DNA of 6,747 nt from JAVXAG01 sp036660615 (GCA_036660615.1 JAVXAG010000098.1:1-6747); one strand, 5' to 3'; shown: positions 1 through 6,747, counted from the first letter of the stretch. A program made the numbers and translations. Notes: generated from the letters alone by a model not told the origin.

Positions 1-2846
1 GATTCAGATAACTTGTTTAGCTCTGTAACTGAATACTTGGATTTTGTTCTAAGGGCTAACTGGTACGGATACTCATAGTTTAGCCTTCTCTGAACTTCCT
101 CAGATACCACTGTTTTCTTCGGTGGCTCTTCAAATGCAATTTCTTCCCTTATGATTCGTTTGCCAATATCATCACAAGATTTCATAGTGAGCTTCGGTGA
201 GTTTTCCCCTAACATTGACAAATACGAGCCGTCACTAGTCAAGTCCATTTCCAGATTTTCCAGATACTTTTGGCCATCTTTGACAGTACCAGTCAAAACA
301 AGTTTATCCTTTGCCCTAGTTAAAGCCACATATAGAACCCTGACCTCCTCCTCAATTTCCTCAAGATGAATTTGCTTGTAAATCACCCTTTGCAAAATAG
401 TGTTTTTATACCAATGAAAAGTCGGATTGACAAGAGACATACCAATTCCCAAATCCTTGTGGAGAATTACACCTTTGCCACCCTTGGAATAGTTAAGTTT
501 CTTACCTAGACCAGCCAAAATTACCATAGGAAATTCAAGGCCCTTACTCTTGTGGACAGTCATAATTCTGACCAAATCATCATTTTCCCCAACTAATTTC
601 ACTTGACCCATAGCCACTTTTCTCACCTTGACTGCATCTATGTATTTAACAAAACTGTACAGCGAACCCTTGCCGCTTTTCTGGAAGTTCAAAGCCTTGT
701 CAACCAAAGCCCTGAGATTTGCCTGCCTTTGAGTCCCCGATGCCATTGCTCCCATAACCAGATAATAGTCAGTATCCAAAAGGAGTTTCCAAATAAATTT
801 GTCAAGAGGCATAGTATTTACCTCTTTTTTCCAACAGTCAATTTGGGATATAGTCAAAGCACACTTTGCCCTCAGCGCTGGGTTTTCTCCGACTTCTGCA
901 TAATCCATAAAGGCATTGTAGTACGATTCTTTTTTGTTGTTTACCCTTATATTGCAAAGTTCCTCAATAGAAAAATTAAAAATTTCAGACCTGAGAACAC
1001 TAAGAAGTGGTACATCTTGCATGCGATTGTCTATTACCGATAGAAGATTCATCGCCATATTTATTTCCATAGTATCAAAATATCCGTCATTGTCATCAAC
1101 AAATGCAGAAACACCTTTTTCTTGCAAAGTTCTATAAAAAATATCAGCATAATTTCTTACACTTCTCATCAAAACCACAATGTCCTTTTTTTGGAATTTT
1201 TTAGTTTCTCCAGTTTTTATATCAGTATATGGTTTCCCCAGATTATCCATAATAATATCGGCAACAGCCAAAGCTTCAAACTCGGCATTTTTCATATTCT
1301 GCAATTCAATGTCAGCCTCATCAATCGTTGACATATCAACAACTTGCAAGGTTGGCTCATAGTTATATTCTCCAGTATATGGGTTACCCTCATAAAGCTT
1401 TGCCTCGTCATCATAGTCTTCCATTAAACGTTGGAAAATACTATTTATATGTTTAATTATCAGCGGTTTGCTTCGATAATTCTTATTCAAATCCACCTTT
1501 TCAGAGTTAAGATTTTCAGCCTTTCCATAGTCGTTGTATTTGCCTTTGAAGATACTTGGCTCAGCCAACCTGAACTTGTATATACTTTGTTTGATATCCC
1601 CAACCATAAAAAGATTATTATCTCGCTTTATTCTGGAAATGATTTCTTCTTGCAACAAATTAGTGTCTTGATATTCGTCAATAAAAATATATTTAAACTT
1701 TTCCCTGTAAAACTCACTTGCTTGATCATTGGTAAAAATCTCAATACAATAATGCTCAATGTCATTAAAATCGACCAAATTCTTTGCAGCCTTTCCCTCC
1801 TTAAAAAGTATGTCAAAATCCAATAACAACTTCTTCAAGAACTTTGCCCATGGATATGTCTCATTTAATTCTGCTATCTGTTTTTCAAGAGGAACAGAAA
1901 AGAAAATTTCTTTAATACCCTTTATAGTTGCAGTAGCTTTTTTCCTGCAAGCAGATACTTTTTCCTTTACCTCCGCATAAGTCTCTTTTTCATCTCCTTT
2001 AGCCGTCATTCTAGTCAAAGAAAAAGAATAGACTTGGTTTTCAACTGCTTCAAAATCTTTGTCTGCGATGGCTTTTGAAAGCTCCTGACAAACAGCGATA
2101 TCCGCTATAAGCATTGCAGCCAAACGGTCAAGGCCAACTGCCTCCAATTGACCCCTGCCGATTTCCAAAGTTTTGATTGCTTCTCTTATCTCCCCATCGA
2201 TAAAGTTCCATAACGATTCCATAATCTCGCTATTTTTAAATTCTTCAATATTTTGATTCAAATTCTCCACTTTTTTATCTAGCCACTCCCATGGATTTGG
2301 AAGGCTTTGAAGAACATTGTATGAACTAAAAATCATATTTCTAACCTTTTCTTCATTTCTGTCAGAACTATATCTTTTCAAAAACTCAAAAAACTCTTGG
2401 CTCCCCTCTTGAAAATAGTTTTCAAGAAGCTGATCCATTGCCTCGCCTTTTATAATTTGACCTTCCGCTTCGTCGCAAATTTTAAAGTTTGGTTCTATAT
2501 TTATCAAATAAAAGAACTTCCTTATTGCCTCTAGTGCAAAAGCGTGGAATGTACTTATGTTTGCCCTATACAAAATATTAAGTTGCTTTCTTAAAAGCTG
2601 ACTTTTTTCCGGTTCTCGCTCAATTTCTTTGTTAATTGCAACTCTAACCTTTTCTTTCATCTCTGCGGCAGCGGCATTGGTAAAAGTAACAATGAGCATC
2701 TCGTCAAGGGATACTCCTTCTTCAATTATCAATCTTTTTATTCGCTCCACCAAAACAGCAGTCTTGCCTGATCCCGCAGCGGCGGCTACCAAAATATTGC
2801 TGTTTCGTAGTTCTATTGCTTTTTGTTGTTCCAAAGTCCAATTCAT
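1..2846 (-). CDS. addA: ATP-dependent helicase/nuclease subunit A (AddA), partial: C-terminus beyond left edge
   Basis: AddA is the UvrD/Rep-type 3'-5' helicase and nuclease subunit of AddAB, which resects double-strand breaks for RecA-dependent repair in the cytoplasm of Firmicutes. The frame is open from ATG at 2846 to the window edge, giving 948 full codons. Superfamily 1 motifs appear in order: a WTLEQQKAI Q-motif at residues 3-11, Walker A AAAAGSGKT at 21-29, TFTNAAAAEMKEKV at 54-67, STFHAFAL at 98-105, DEYQDTN (Walker B) at 390-396, GDIKQSIYKFRLAEP at 416-430, LNKNYRSK at 453-460, TVHKSKGLEF around 763-772 and VLYVALTRA around 836-844. The last visible residues (YPYQLALRTKSKYSVTEL) match the AddA linker just before the nuclease domain, which separates it from PcrA and UvrD. 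AddA is usually about 1,200 residues, so roughly 250-280 residues including the nuclease domain lie outside. The start is supported by the Q-motif at the extreme N-terminus and a good ribosome site. addB, commonly directly upstream, is not there. Confidence 0.96.
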   Translation of the reverse strand, partial: MNWTLEQQKAIELRNSNILVAAAAGSGKTAVLVERIKRLIIEEGVSLDEMLIVTFTNAAAAEMKEKVRVAINKEIEREPEKSQLLRKQLNILYRANISTFHAFALEAIRKFFYLINIEPNFKICDEAEGQIIKGEAMDQLLENYFQEGSQEFFEFLKRYSSDRNEEKVRNMIFSSYNVLQSLPNPWEWLDKKVENLNQNIEEFKNSEIMESLWNFIDGEIREAIKTLEIGRGQLEAVGLDRLAAMLIADIAVCQELSKAIADKDFEAVENQVYSFSLTRMTAKGDEKETYAEVKEKVSACRKKATATIKGIKEIFFSVPLEKQIAELNETYPWAKFLKKLLLDFDILFKEGKAAKNLVDFNDIEHYCIEIFTNDQASEFYREKFKYIFIDEYQDTNLLQEEIISRIKRDNNLFMVGDIKQSIYKFRLAEPSIFKGKYNDYGKAENLNSEKVDLNKNYRSKPLIIKHINSIFQRLMEDYDDEAKLYEGNPYTGEYNYEPTLQVVDMSTIDEADIELQNMKNAEFEALAVADIIMDNLGKPYTDIKTGETKKFQKKDIVVLMRSVRNYADIFYRTLQEKGVSAFVDDNDGYFDTMEINMAMNLLSVIDNRMQDVPLLSVLRSEIFNFSIEELCNIRVNNKKESYYNAFMDYAEVGENPALRAKCALTISQIDCWKKEVNTMPLDKFIWKLLLDTDYYLVMGAMASGTQRQANLRALVDKALNFQKSGKGSLYSFVKYIDAVKVRKVAMGQVKLVGENDDLVRIMTVHKSKGLEFPMVILAGLGKKLNYSKGGKGVILHKDLGIGMSLVNPTFHWYKNTILQRVIYKQIHLEEIEEEVRVLYVALTRAKDKLVLTGTVKDGQKYLENLEMDLTSDGSYLSMLGENSPKLTMKSCDDIGKRIIREEIAFEEPPKKTVVSEEVQRRLNYEYPYQLALRTKSKYSVTELNKLSE

Positions 2847-2850
2847 ACTT

Positions 2851-2858
2851 TCACCTTC
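2851..2858 (-). promoter_or_regulatory. Ribosome binding site of addA
   Basis: Read on the minus strand the sequence is GAAGGTGA. Its AAGGTG core lies 5 bases before the ATG at 2846. This is a near-consensus Shine-Dalgarno site and it fixes the addA start. Confidence 0.75.
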
Positions 2859-2877
2859 TATTTTCTTCTATGGATTG

Positions 2878-2886
2878 ATTATAACA
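2878..2886 (-). promoter_or_regulatory. Extended -10 promoter of addA
   Basis: On the minus strand this reads TGTTATAAT, an exact extended -10 (TGn plus TATAAT, hexamer at 2883-2878). The expected transcription start is near 2871, giving a leader of about 25 bases before the addA ATG. No good -35 hexamer is visible at 16-18 bases upstream (around 2900-2907), which fits reliance on the extended -10. The call is from consensus matching only. Confidence 0.6.
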
Positions 2887-2902
2887 AAAAATTTGATATA
2901 AT
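2878..2902. repeat. Imperfect inverted repeat formed by two divergent -10 elements
   Basis: The left arm ATTATAACA (2878-2886) and the right arm TGATATAAT (2894-2902) are inverted copies with one mismatch in nine, separated by a 7-base A/T spacer. Each arm is itself an extended -10 element, so the symmetry is explained by back-to-back promoters. A dimeric regulator binding here is possible but nothing else in the sequence supports it. Confidence 0.6.
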
Positions 2903-2930
2903 GGAATTGTAATTAAAAATTTTAGAGAAT

Positions 2931-2935
2931 GGGAG
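2931..2935 (+). promoter_or_regulatory. Ribosome binding site of gpmI
   Basis: GGGAG lies 7 bases before the ATG at 2943 within a purine-rich stretch. It is the expected position and composition for a Firmicute Shine-Dalgarno site. Confidence 0.7.
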
Positions 2936-2942
2936 AAAGAAA

Positions 2943-4466
2943 ATGGAAATTACCAAAAAACCAATAATGCTAATGATCTTAGACGGATATGGATTAAATG
3001 ACAACTCTTACGGAAATGCTATCGCTCAGGCTAAGAAGCCGGCTTTGGATAAAATATTTGAAACCTACCCTAGTACAAAACTAAATGCCAGTGGTTTGTC
3101 TGTTGGTCTGCCTGAAGGACAAATGGGCAACTCCGAGGTTGGACATCTGAATATAGGTGCTGGAAGGGTTGTATATCAAGAATTGACTAAGATAACAAAG
3201 TCCATCGCTGATGGGGATTTCTTTGAAAATAATGCCCTCAATACTGCTATGGATTATGCTCTAAAAAATGATTCCGCACTTCACCTGTTAGGTCTTTTAT
3301 CTGACGGAGGTGTTCATAGTCACATCACTCATCTTTTTGCTTTGCTTGATATGGCAAAATCAAAGGGACTAAAAAAGGTTTATGTTGACTGTTTCCTTGA
3401 CGGTAGAGATGTTCCACCAAGATGTGCTTTAGATTACATCCAAGCTTTGGAAAACCATATGGCAAAGATTGGCCTTGGTCAAATCGTTTTGATTTCTGGA
3501 AGATATTATGCTATGGATAGGGACAAACAGTATGGCAGGCTTGAAAAGGCTTACGATGCAATGACTCTAAATCAAGGTCTTGAAGCGGCCACTTCTTGTG
3601 CTGCTATCGATGGGGCTTATAGCCGCGATGAAAATGATGAGTTTGTTTTGCCAACTTGTATTGGCAATGTTATGATAAACGACAATGATGCAATTATAAT
3701 GTTTAATTTTAGACCTGATAGAGCTAGGGAAATTACAAGAGCATTTGTCGATCCTGATTTTGACGGTTTTGTTAGAAAAAAGGTATGCAAAAACTTGTGT
3801 TATGTTTGTATGACTCAATACGACATTACTATGCCAAATGTTATGGTTGCCTATCCACCTCAGAGCCTTTCCAACACTTTGGGCGAATATTTATCGTCTC
3901 TTGGTTTGAAACAGCTAAGGATTGCAGAAACTGAAAAGTATGCTCATGTTACGTTCTTTTTCAACGGTGGAGTTGAGGCTGCTAATCCTGATGAGGACAG
4001 AATTTTAGTCGCTTCGCCAAGAATTCCGACTTATGACCTTCAACCTGAAATGAGCGCATACACTGTAACTGATCGTGTTCTTGAGCAAATAAATGCACAA
4101 AAATATGACGTAATTATATTGAATTTTGCCAACGCTGACATGATTGGACACACTGGAGTTATGGACGCTACAATAAAAGCCATCGAAACTTTAGACGTCT
4201 GTGTTCCAAAGATTGTTGATGCTGTTTTGGCCGTAGGCGGTGAAATTCTTCTTACTGCCGATCATGGAAATGCGGACCGTATGCTGGATGAAAATGGCAA
4301 TATTGTCACTTCTCATTCAATTAGCCAAGTACCCCTTGTACATATATCCAAAACTCCTGTTTCTTTGAAAAGTGGTGGCAAGTTATCTGACATTGCCCCA
4401 ACTATGTTATCTTTGATGGGAATAGAAGTTCCAAAGGAAATGACTGGGGAATCCTTGGTCAAATAA
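2943..4466 (+). CDS. gpmI: 2,3-bisphosphoglycerate-independent phosphoglycerate mutase (iPGM)
   Basis: This cytoplasmic enzyme interconverts 3- and 2-phosphoglycerate in glycolysis and gluconeogenesis through a phosphoserine intermediate and two metal ions, typically Mn2+. At 507 residues it is full length for the family (about 510). Visible active-site elements are D14 in MLMILDGYG, the nucleophile S64 in MGNSEVGHLNIGAG (61-74), H125 in SDGGVHSH, FLDGRDVPP (151-159), GRYYAMDRDKQYGR (186-199), FNFRPDRAR (254-262), D399 and H403 in NADMIGHTG, D440 and H441 in TADHGNAD, and H458 in TSHS. This is the alkaline-phosphatase-like core with the inserted transferase domain (roughly residues 78-310). 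The assignment of residues to roles follows the characterised Geobacillus enzyme. The start is set by the N-terminal metal motif and ribosome site. The gene stands alone: addA diverges upstream and a flavoprotein gene converges downstream, so it is probably transcribed as a single gene from the promoter at 2875-2902. No glycolytic neighbour is present. Confidence 0.98.
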   Translation: MEITKKPIMLMILDGYGLNDNSYGNAIAQAKKPALDKIFETYPSTKLNASGLSVGLPEGQMGNSEVGHLNIGAGRVVYQELTKITKSIADGDFFENNALNTAMDYALKNDSALHLLGLLSDGGVHSHITHLFALLDMAKSKGLKKVYVDCFLDGRDVPPRCALDYIQALENHMAKIGLGQIVLISGRYYAMDRDKQYGRLEKAYDAMTLNQGLEAATSCAAIDGAYSRDENDEFVLPTCIGNVMINDNDAIIMFNFRPDRAREITRAFVDPDFDGFVRKKVCKNLCYVCMTQYDITMPNVMVAYPPQSLSNTLGEYLSSLGLKQLRIAETEKYAHVTFFFNGGVEAANPDEDRILVASPRIPTYDLQPEMSAYTVTDRVLEQINAQKYDVIILNFANADMIGHTGVMDATIKAIETLDVCVPKIVDAVLAVGGEILLTADHGNADRMLDENGNIVTSHSISQVPLVHISKTPVSLKSGGKLSDIAPTMLSLMGIEVPKEMTGESLVK

Positions 4467-4495
4467 TTAAATTGATTAAAATTCACTCAAATGAA
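4467..4495. other. Convergent junction between gpmI and the COG2509-type gene
   Basis: Only 29 A/T-rich bases separate the two stop codons. A weak six-pair hairpin (minus strand AGTTCA, 6-base loop, TGAATT, at 4497-4480, with one G-T pair) runs into a short T stretch, but it has almost no G/C and I do not call it a terminator. Opposing transcripts probably overlap here. Confidence 0.5.
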
Positions 4496-6164
4496 CTAAA
4501 TGAAGGGTTTATATTTACCGATTATCTTTTCTGCTATTTTGATACCGTCACATGAGGCTGACATAATGCCTCCTGCGTATCCAGCTCCTTCACCTCCGGG
4601 ATATAGCCCTTCAAAGGTTCCTTGACATTGGTCACCTCTATCGAATTTTACGGGTGACGAGCTTCTTGTTTCCACTGCTGTCATCACCACATCATCTCCG
4701 TCAAACCCTTGCAAATACTTGCCCATATGTGGCATTGCCTCTCTTATAGACTCTACTGCAAACTCTGGTAATGAATTTATAACTGGTTGTGCATCTTGGT
4801 TGTTATCTCTAAAGTTTTTCCACGTAGTTTTTGGCAATTTATATGTTCCACCACCGCTCTCAAAAGCTAATTTCTCATATTTTTCTTGGAAAAATACTCC
4901 TGCTAATGGATGGACGCTGTTAAAATCTGTGGTCTTCACATCGCATAGCAATGCGCTATTTGCAACTCCACTATTTCGTTTTCTATTGCTCATTCCGTTG
5001 GTTACTACGCCACCAATCTGTGATGCCGCTCCAATAACAATTCCGCCTGGGCACATACAAAATGTGTAAACTCCTCTACCGTTTTGGCAGTGGTATGATA
5101 ATTTGTAGTCTGCTGGTGGCAAGGCTTTTATGTTTCCATATTGTGATTGATCTATAAGTTTTTGTGGGTGTTCAACTCTCACTCCAATTGAAAATGGTTT
5201 TTGTTCCATGGCTATGCCTTTTTCAAAGAGCATTCTAAATGTATCTCTTGCGCTGTGTCCTATTGCAAGAATCAAATTTTCAGTAGGGATTTCCTCTACN
5301 NNNNNNNNNNNNNNNNNNNNNNNNNNNNNNNNNNNNNNNNNNNNNNNNNNNNNNNNNNNNNNNNNNNNNNNNNNNNNNNNNNNNNNNNNNNNNNNNNNNA
5401 TCGACTTGATCTGTAGAAACTTTGACACCTATGATTTTCTTTTTCTTTACTATTATGTCGTCAAGCCTAGTACCAAAGCGAATTTCTCCACCGTAGCTGA
5501 TGATGGTTTTTCTAATATTCGCCACTACTTGTTGTAACACGTCTGTTCCAATATGTGGTTTTTGTTTATACAAAATATCTGGATCTGCTCCCGCTACGAC
5601 AAACTCCTCCAAAACTTTTCTAATTCTTGAATCTTTGATTCCTGTTGTCAATTTGCCATCGGAAAATGTACCAGCGCCGCCTTCTCCAAACTGAACGTTT
5701 GACTCTGGATTAAGTATCGCTTTGTCCCAAAATTCTTTAACATCTTTTACTCTCTGTTCCACCATATTTCCACGCTCAATAATCAGTGGTTTGTATCCTC
5801 TTGTTGCAAGTAGCAGCCCTGCAAACATTCCGCAAGGTCCAAATCCAACGATCACTGGCCTATTTTCTAACTGAATGCTTCCCTGTTCTACTTCTTTGTA
5901 TGACATATTTGGTGCAATTTCCAAATTCAATTTTGGATTTGCGGCAAGGTTAAGGTATTTCTTTGGATTGTGCAATGTGGCGCAATTAAAATCTACTGTA
6001 TACACCCATTTTATATTGCTCTTATCTCTTGCATCTATGGACTCTTTTACAATATTATAATCGGTAATTATCATATCTTTGTATCCAATTTTCTTAATAA
6101 TTTTGCTCTGTATACGGTCTTTTGGCTCATCAATATTTAGTTTTATCTGATGTATTCTATACAT
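4496..6164 (-). CDS. COG2509-type FAD-dependent dehydrogenase, interrupted by an assembly gap
   Basis: This is a cytoplasmic flavoprotein of the uncharacterised FAD-dependent dehydrogenase group; substrate and partner are not known. It starts at ATG 6164. Residues 1 to about 100 form an N-terminal domain I cannot name. The FAD site GFGPCG is at 107-112, with E130 ending the second strand (IIERG). FGEGGAGTFSDGKLTT (159-174) and PHIGTDVL (203-210) follow. The frame reaches D255, then 100 Ns, then resumes at a codon boundary with VEEIPTENLILAIGHSARDT and runs 267 codons to TAG at 4498-4496. If the gap held no bases the protein would be 522 residues, near the usual ~530. On that numbering the C-terminal part shows FCMCPGG (335-341), VVTNGMS and the second FAD-contact motif GEGAGYAGG (491-499). 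The start overlaps the stop of the upstream flavoprotein gene by 8 bases, implying one transcript and coupled translation. No frameshift or stop is seen in the readable parts. The 4496-5428 and 5280-6164 frames that run into the Ns are artefacts of the gap. Confidence 0.9.
5300..5399. other. Assembly gap of exactly 100 Ns
   Basis: The run is exactly 100 Ns, the customary placeholder for a scaffold join of unknown length, so its size should not be read as real. It falls inside the COG2509-type gene between residues D255 and the next readable codon. Both flanks end on codon boundaries of the same gene, and the flanking protein segments are nearly contiguous in family layout, so the true missing stretch is probably very short. 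Confidence 0.97.
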
Positions 6165-6747
6165 TTGACATTTCCTTCCCAGCTTTTATCGCTGTTTCCC
6201 AAGCGTTTTGCAAGTTATATCCACCGCAAGGGCCATCGTAATCTATTACTTCTCCTGCAAAAAACAGTCCTCTTACTAATTTTGATTCCATTGTCTGCAA
6301 GTTTATTTCTCCAAGGTCTACTCCGCCTTTTGTCACTTGAGCAAATTTCCAACCCTTGAGCATTTTAATTGACACTTGCCAATTATGCAATACTTTTTCT
6401 AAGGAAATCAATTGATTTTTTTCAAGTTGACTCGCCATTTTGTTTGGGCTTATCTGTGCCTGTCTCAAAATATCTAATGCAAGTGGTTCTCTCACAAATG
6501 TTCTAAGCAAATCTTTTGCCGTAAAATCTTTTATTGTTTTTCTCTGCTCAAGCAAATCTTTTATATCTATATCCGGTAAAAAGTCTACTGATATTTTGTA
6601 TTCTCTAAGTCCTTCTTCCAGTGTCTTTCCGTTTTCTATTTCTATATGTCTTGTCAAATTAAACACACATATCCCCGAAAGCCCGTCTTTTGTAAACTGG
6701 ATTTCGCCCTCCTCTGCAAATATCACATCGGCAGTTGCCGACTGCTT
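6157..6747 (-). CDS. HI0933/BaiN-type NAD(P)/FAD-dependent oxidoreductase, partial: N-terminus beyond right edge
   Basis: The frame is open from the right window edge to TAG at 6159-6157, giving 196 C-terminal residues; the family is usually about 400-430 residues, so about half is missing, including the N-terminal FAD GxGxxG motif. Recognition rests on GEIQFTKDGLSG near the start of the visible part (core of the inserted substrate domain), TKGGVDLGEIN, and the C-terminal GLFFAGEVIDYDGPCGGYNLQNAW, the family's hallmark FAD-contact segment. Members of this family include E. coli YhiN and the bile-acid gene product BaiN of Clostridium scindens, but most members have no known substrate, so a bile-acid role should not be assumed. 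An internal GTG at 6726 could be mistaken for a start, but the upstream codons remain open and the domain would be cut, so the true start is outside. It lies upstream of and overlaps the COG2509-type gene by 8 bases, pointing to a shared transcript. Confidence 0.92.
   Translation of the reverse strand, partial: KQSATADVIFAEEGEIQFTKDGLSGICVFNLTRHIEIENGKTLEEGLREYKISVDFLPDIDIKDLLEQRKTIKDFTAKDLLRTFVREPLALDILRQAQISPNKMASQLEKNQLISLEKVLHNWQVSIKMLKGWKFAQVTKGGVDLGEINLQTMESKLVRGLFFAGEVIDYDGPCGGYNLQNAWETAIKAGKEMSNV
6173..6180 (-). promoter_or_regulatory. Ribosome binding site of the COG2509-type gene, inside the upstream gene
   Basis: On the minus strand the sequence is GGGAAGGA, lying 8 bases before the ATG at 6164 and within the last codons of the BaiN-like gene. 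It supports 6164 as the start and local re-initiation after the upstream stop at 6159-6157. Confidence 0.65.

Larger units (their letters stand above)
2875..2902 (+). promoter_or_regulatory. Sigma-A-type promoter of gpmI
   Basis: The -35 is TTGATT at 2875-2880 (four of six consensus bases). A 16-base spacer leads to a perfect -10, TATAAT, at 2897-2902, extended by TGA at 2894-2896. The expected transcription start is near 2909, with a leader of about 34 bases and no room for a riboswitch. The -35 overlaps the addA -10 at 2878-2880, so the two promoters share DNA. Confidence 0.75.

Noticed and set aside
603..1826. Plus-strand open frames at 603-1043 (146 codons) and 1431-1826 (131 codons)
   Set aside because: They lie antisense inside addA, whose minus-strand frame shows helicase motifs throughout. 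The translations are Ser/Phe/Ile-rich with no recognisable motif, as expected for the complement of an AT-rich gene.
1759..2901. Plus-strand frames at 1759-1980 and 2629-2901, the latter with alanine-rich and hydrophobic stretches
   Set aside because: Both are shadows of addA; the 2629-2901 frame is the complement of Walker A and motif Ia. No ribosome site supports them.
2903..2942. Riboswitch or leader RNA before gpmI
   Set aside because: The predicted leader is only about 34 bases and contains just the ribosome site.
3567..3818. Minus-strand frame of 83 codons inside gpmI
   Set aside because: It is antisense to conserved catalytic segments of gpmI and has no family resemblance.
4480..4497. 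Intrinsic terminator hairpin after the COG2509-type gene
   Set aside because: The stem has six mostly A-T pairs including one G-T pair, and it is followed by a broken T run; too weak to call.
4719..5069. Plus-strand frame of 116 codons
   Set aside because: It is antisense to conserved motifs (CMCPGG, VVTNGMS) of the COG2509-type gene.
4496..6164. Two separate overlapping flavoprotein genes, or a frameshifted pseudogene
   Set aside because: The apparent overlap exists only because translation was carried through Ns. The halves carry complementary non-repeated family motifs, and they join in frame when the placeholder is removed.
6157..6726. Stand-alone 189-residue protein starting at GTG 6726
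   Set aside because: The frame stays open to the right edge, and the visible part begins in the middle of a known domain, so this is the truncated end of a longer flavoprotein.
6157..6747. Bile-acid dehydroxylation function from the BaiN-like match
   Set aside because: The family is broad and mostly uncharacterised, only the C-terminal half is visible, and no other bai-type gene is present in the window.

Overview
The window is almost fully coding and AT-rich. It looks like a chromosomal segment from a low-GC Firmicute, most likely a Clostridia- or Tissierellia-type anaerobe. That rests on an AddA-type (not RecB-type) helicase-nuclease subunit, a cofactor-independent phosphoglycerate mutase, strong purine-rich Shine-Dalgarno sites, and a pair of flavoproteins (COG2509-like and HI0933/BaiN-like) that are common in that group. 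Genus or species cannot be read from the sequence.

Layout. (1) Bases 1-2846, minus strand: the N-terminal ~948 residues of AddA, cut by the left window edge before the C-terminal nuclease domain. No ORF predicted only from complete stop-bounded frames would show it, because its stop lies outside the window. (2) Bases 2847-2942: a 96-bp divergent intergenic region with two overlapping extended -10 promoters arranged as an inverted repeat, one firing left into addA and one right into gpmI. (3) Bases 2943-4466, plus strand: complete gpmI, 507 residues, with all recognisable catalytic residues. (4) Bases 4467-4495: a 29-bp convergent junction without a convincing terminator. (5) Bases 4496-6164, minus strand: a COG2509-type FAD-dependent dehydrogenase, interrupted by exactly 100 Ns at 5300-5399. 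The flanks are in frame if the Ns are removed, so this is one gene with a scaffold gap, not two genes. (6) Bases 6157-6747, minus strand: the C-terminal 196 residues of an HI0933/BaiN-type flavoprotein that enters from the right edge and overlaps the start of the COG2509-type gene by 8 bases.

How they relate. The two flavoproteins form a translationally coupled pair read leftwards, with the BaiN-like gene upstream. gpmI stands alone as a single-gene unit between a divergent and a convergent neighbour, away from any other glycolytic gene. addA begins its own transcript, with no addB immediately upstream. I found no mobile element, CRISPR array, RNA gene or evident new defence system. The most interesting points are the face-to-face promoter pair, the unusual genomic isolation of addA and gpmI, and the coupled pair of flavoproteins whose cellular role is poorly defined.
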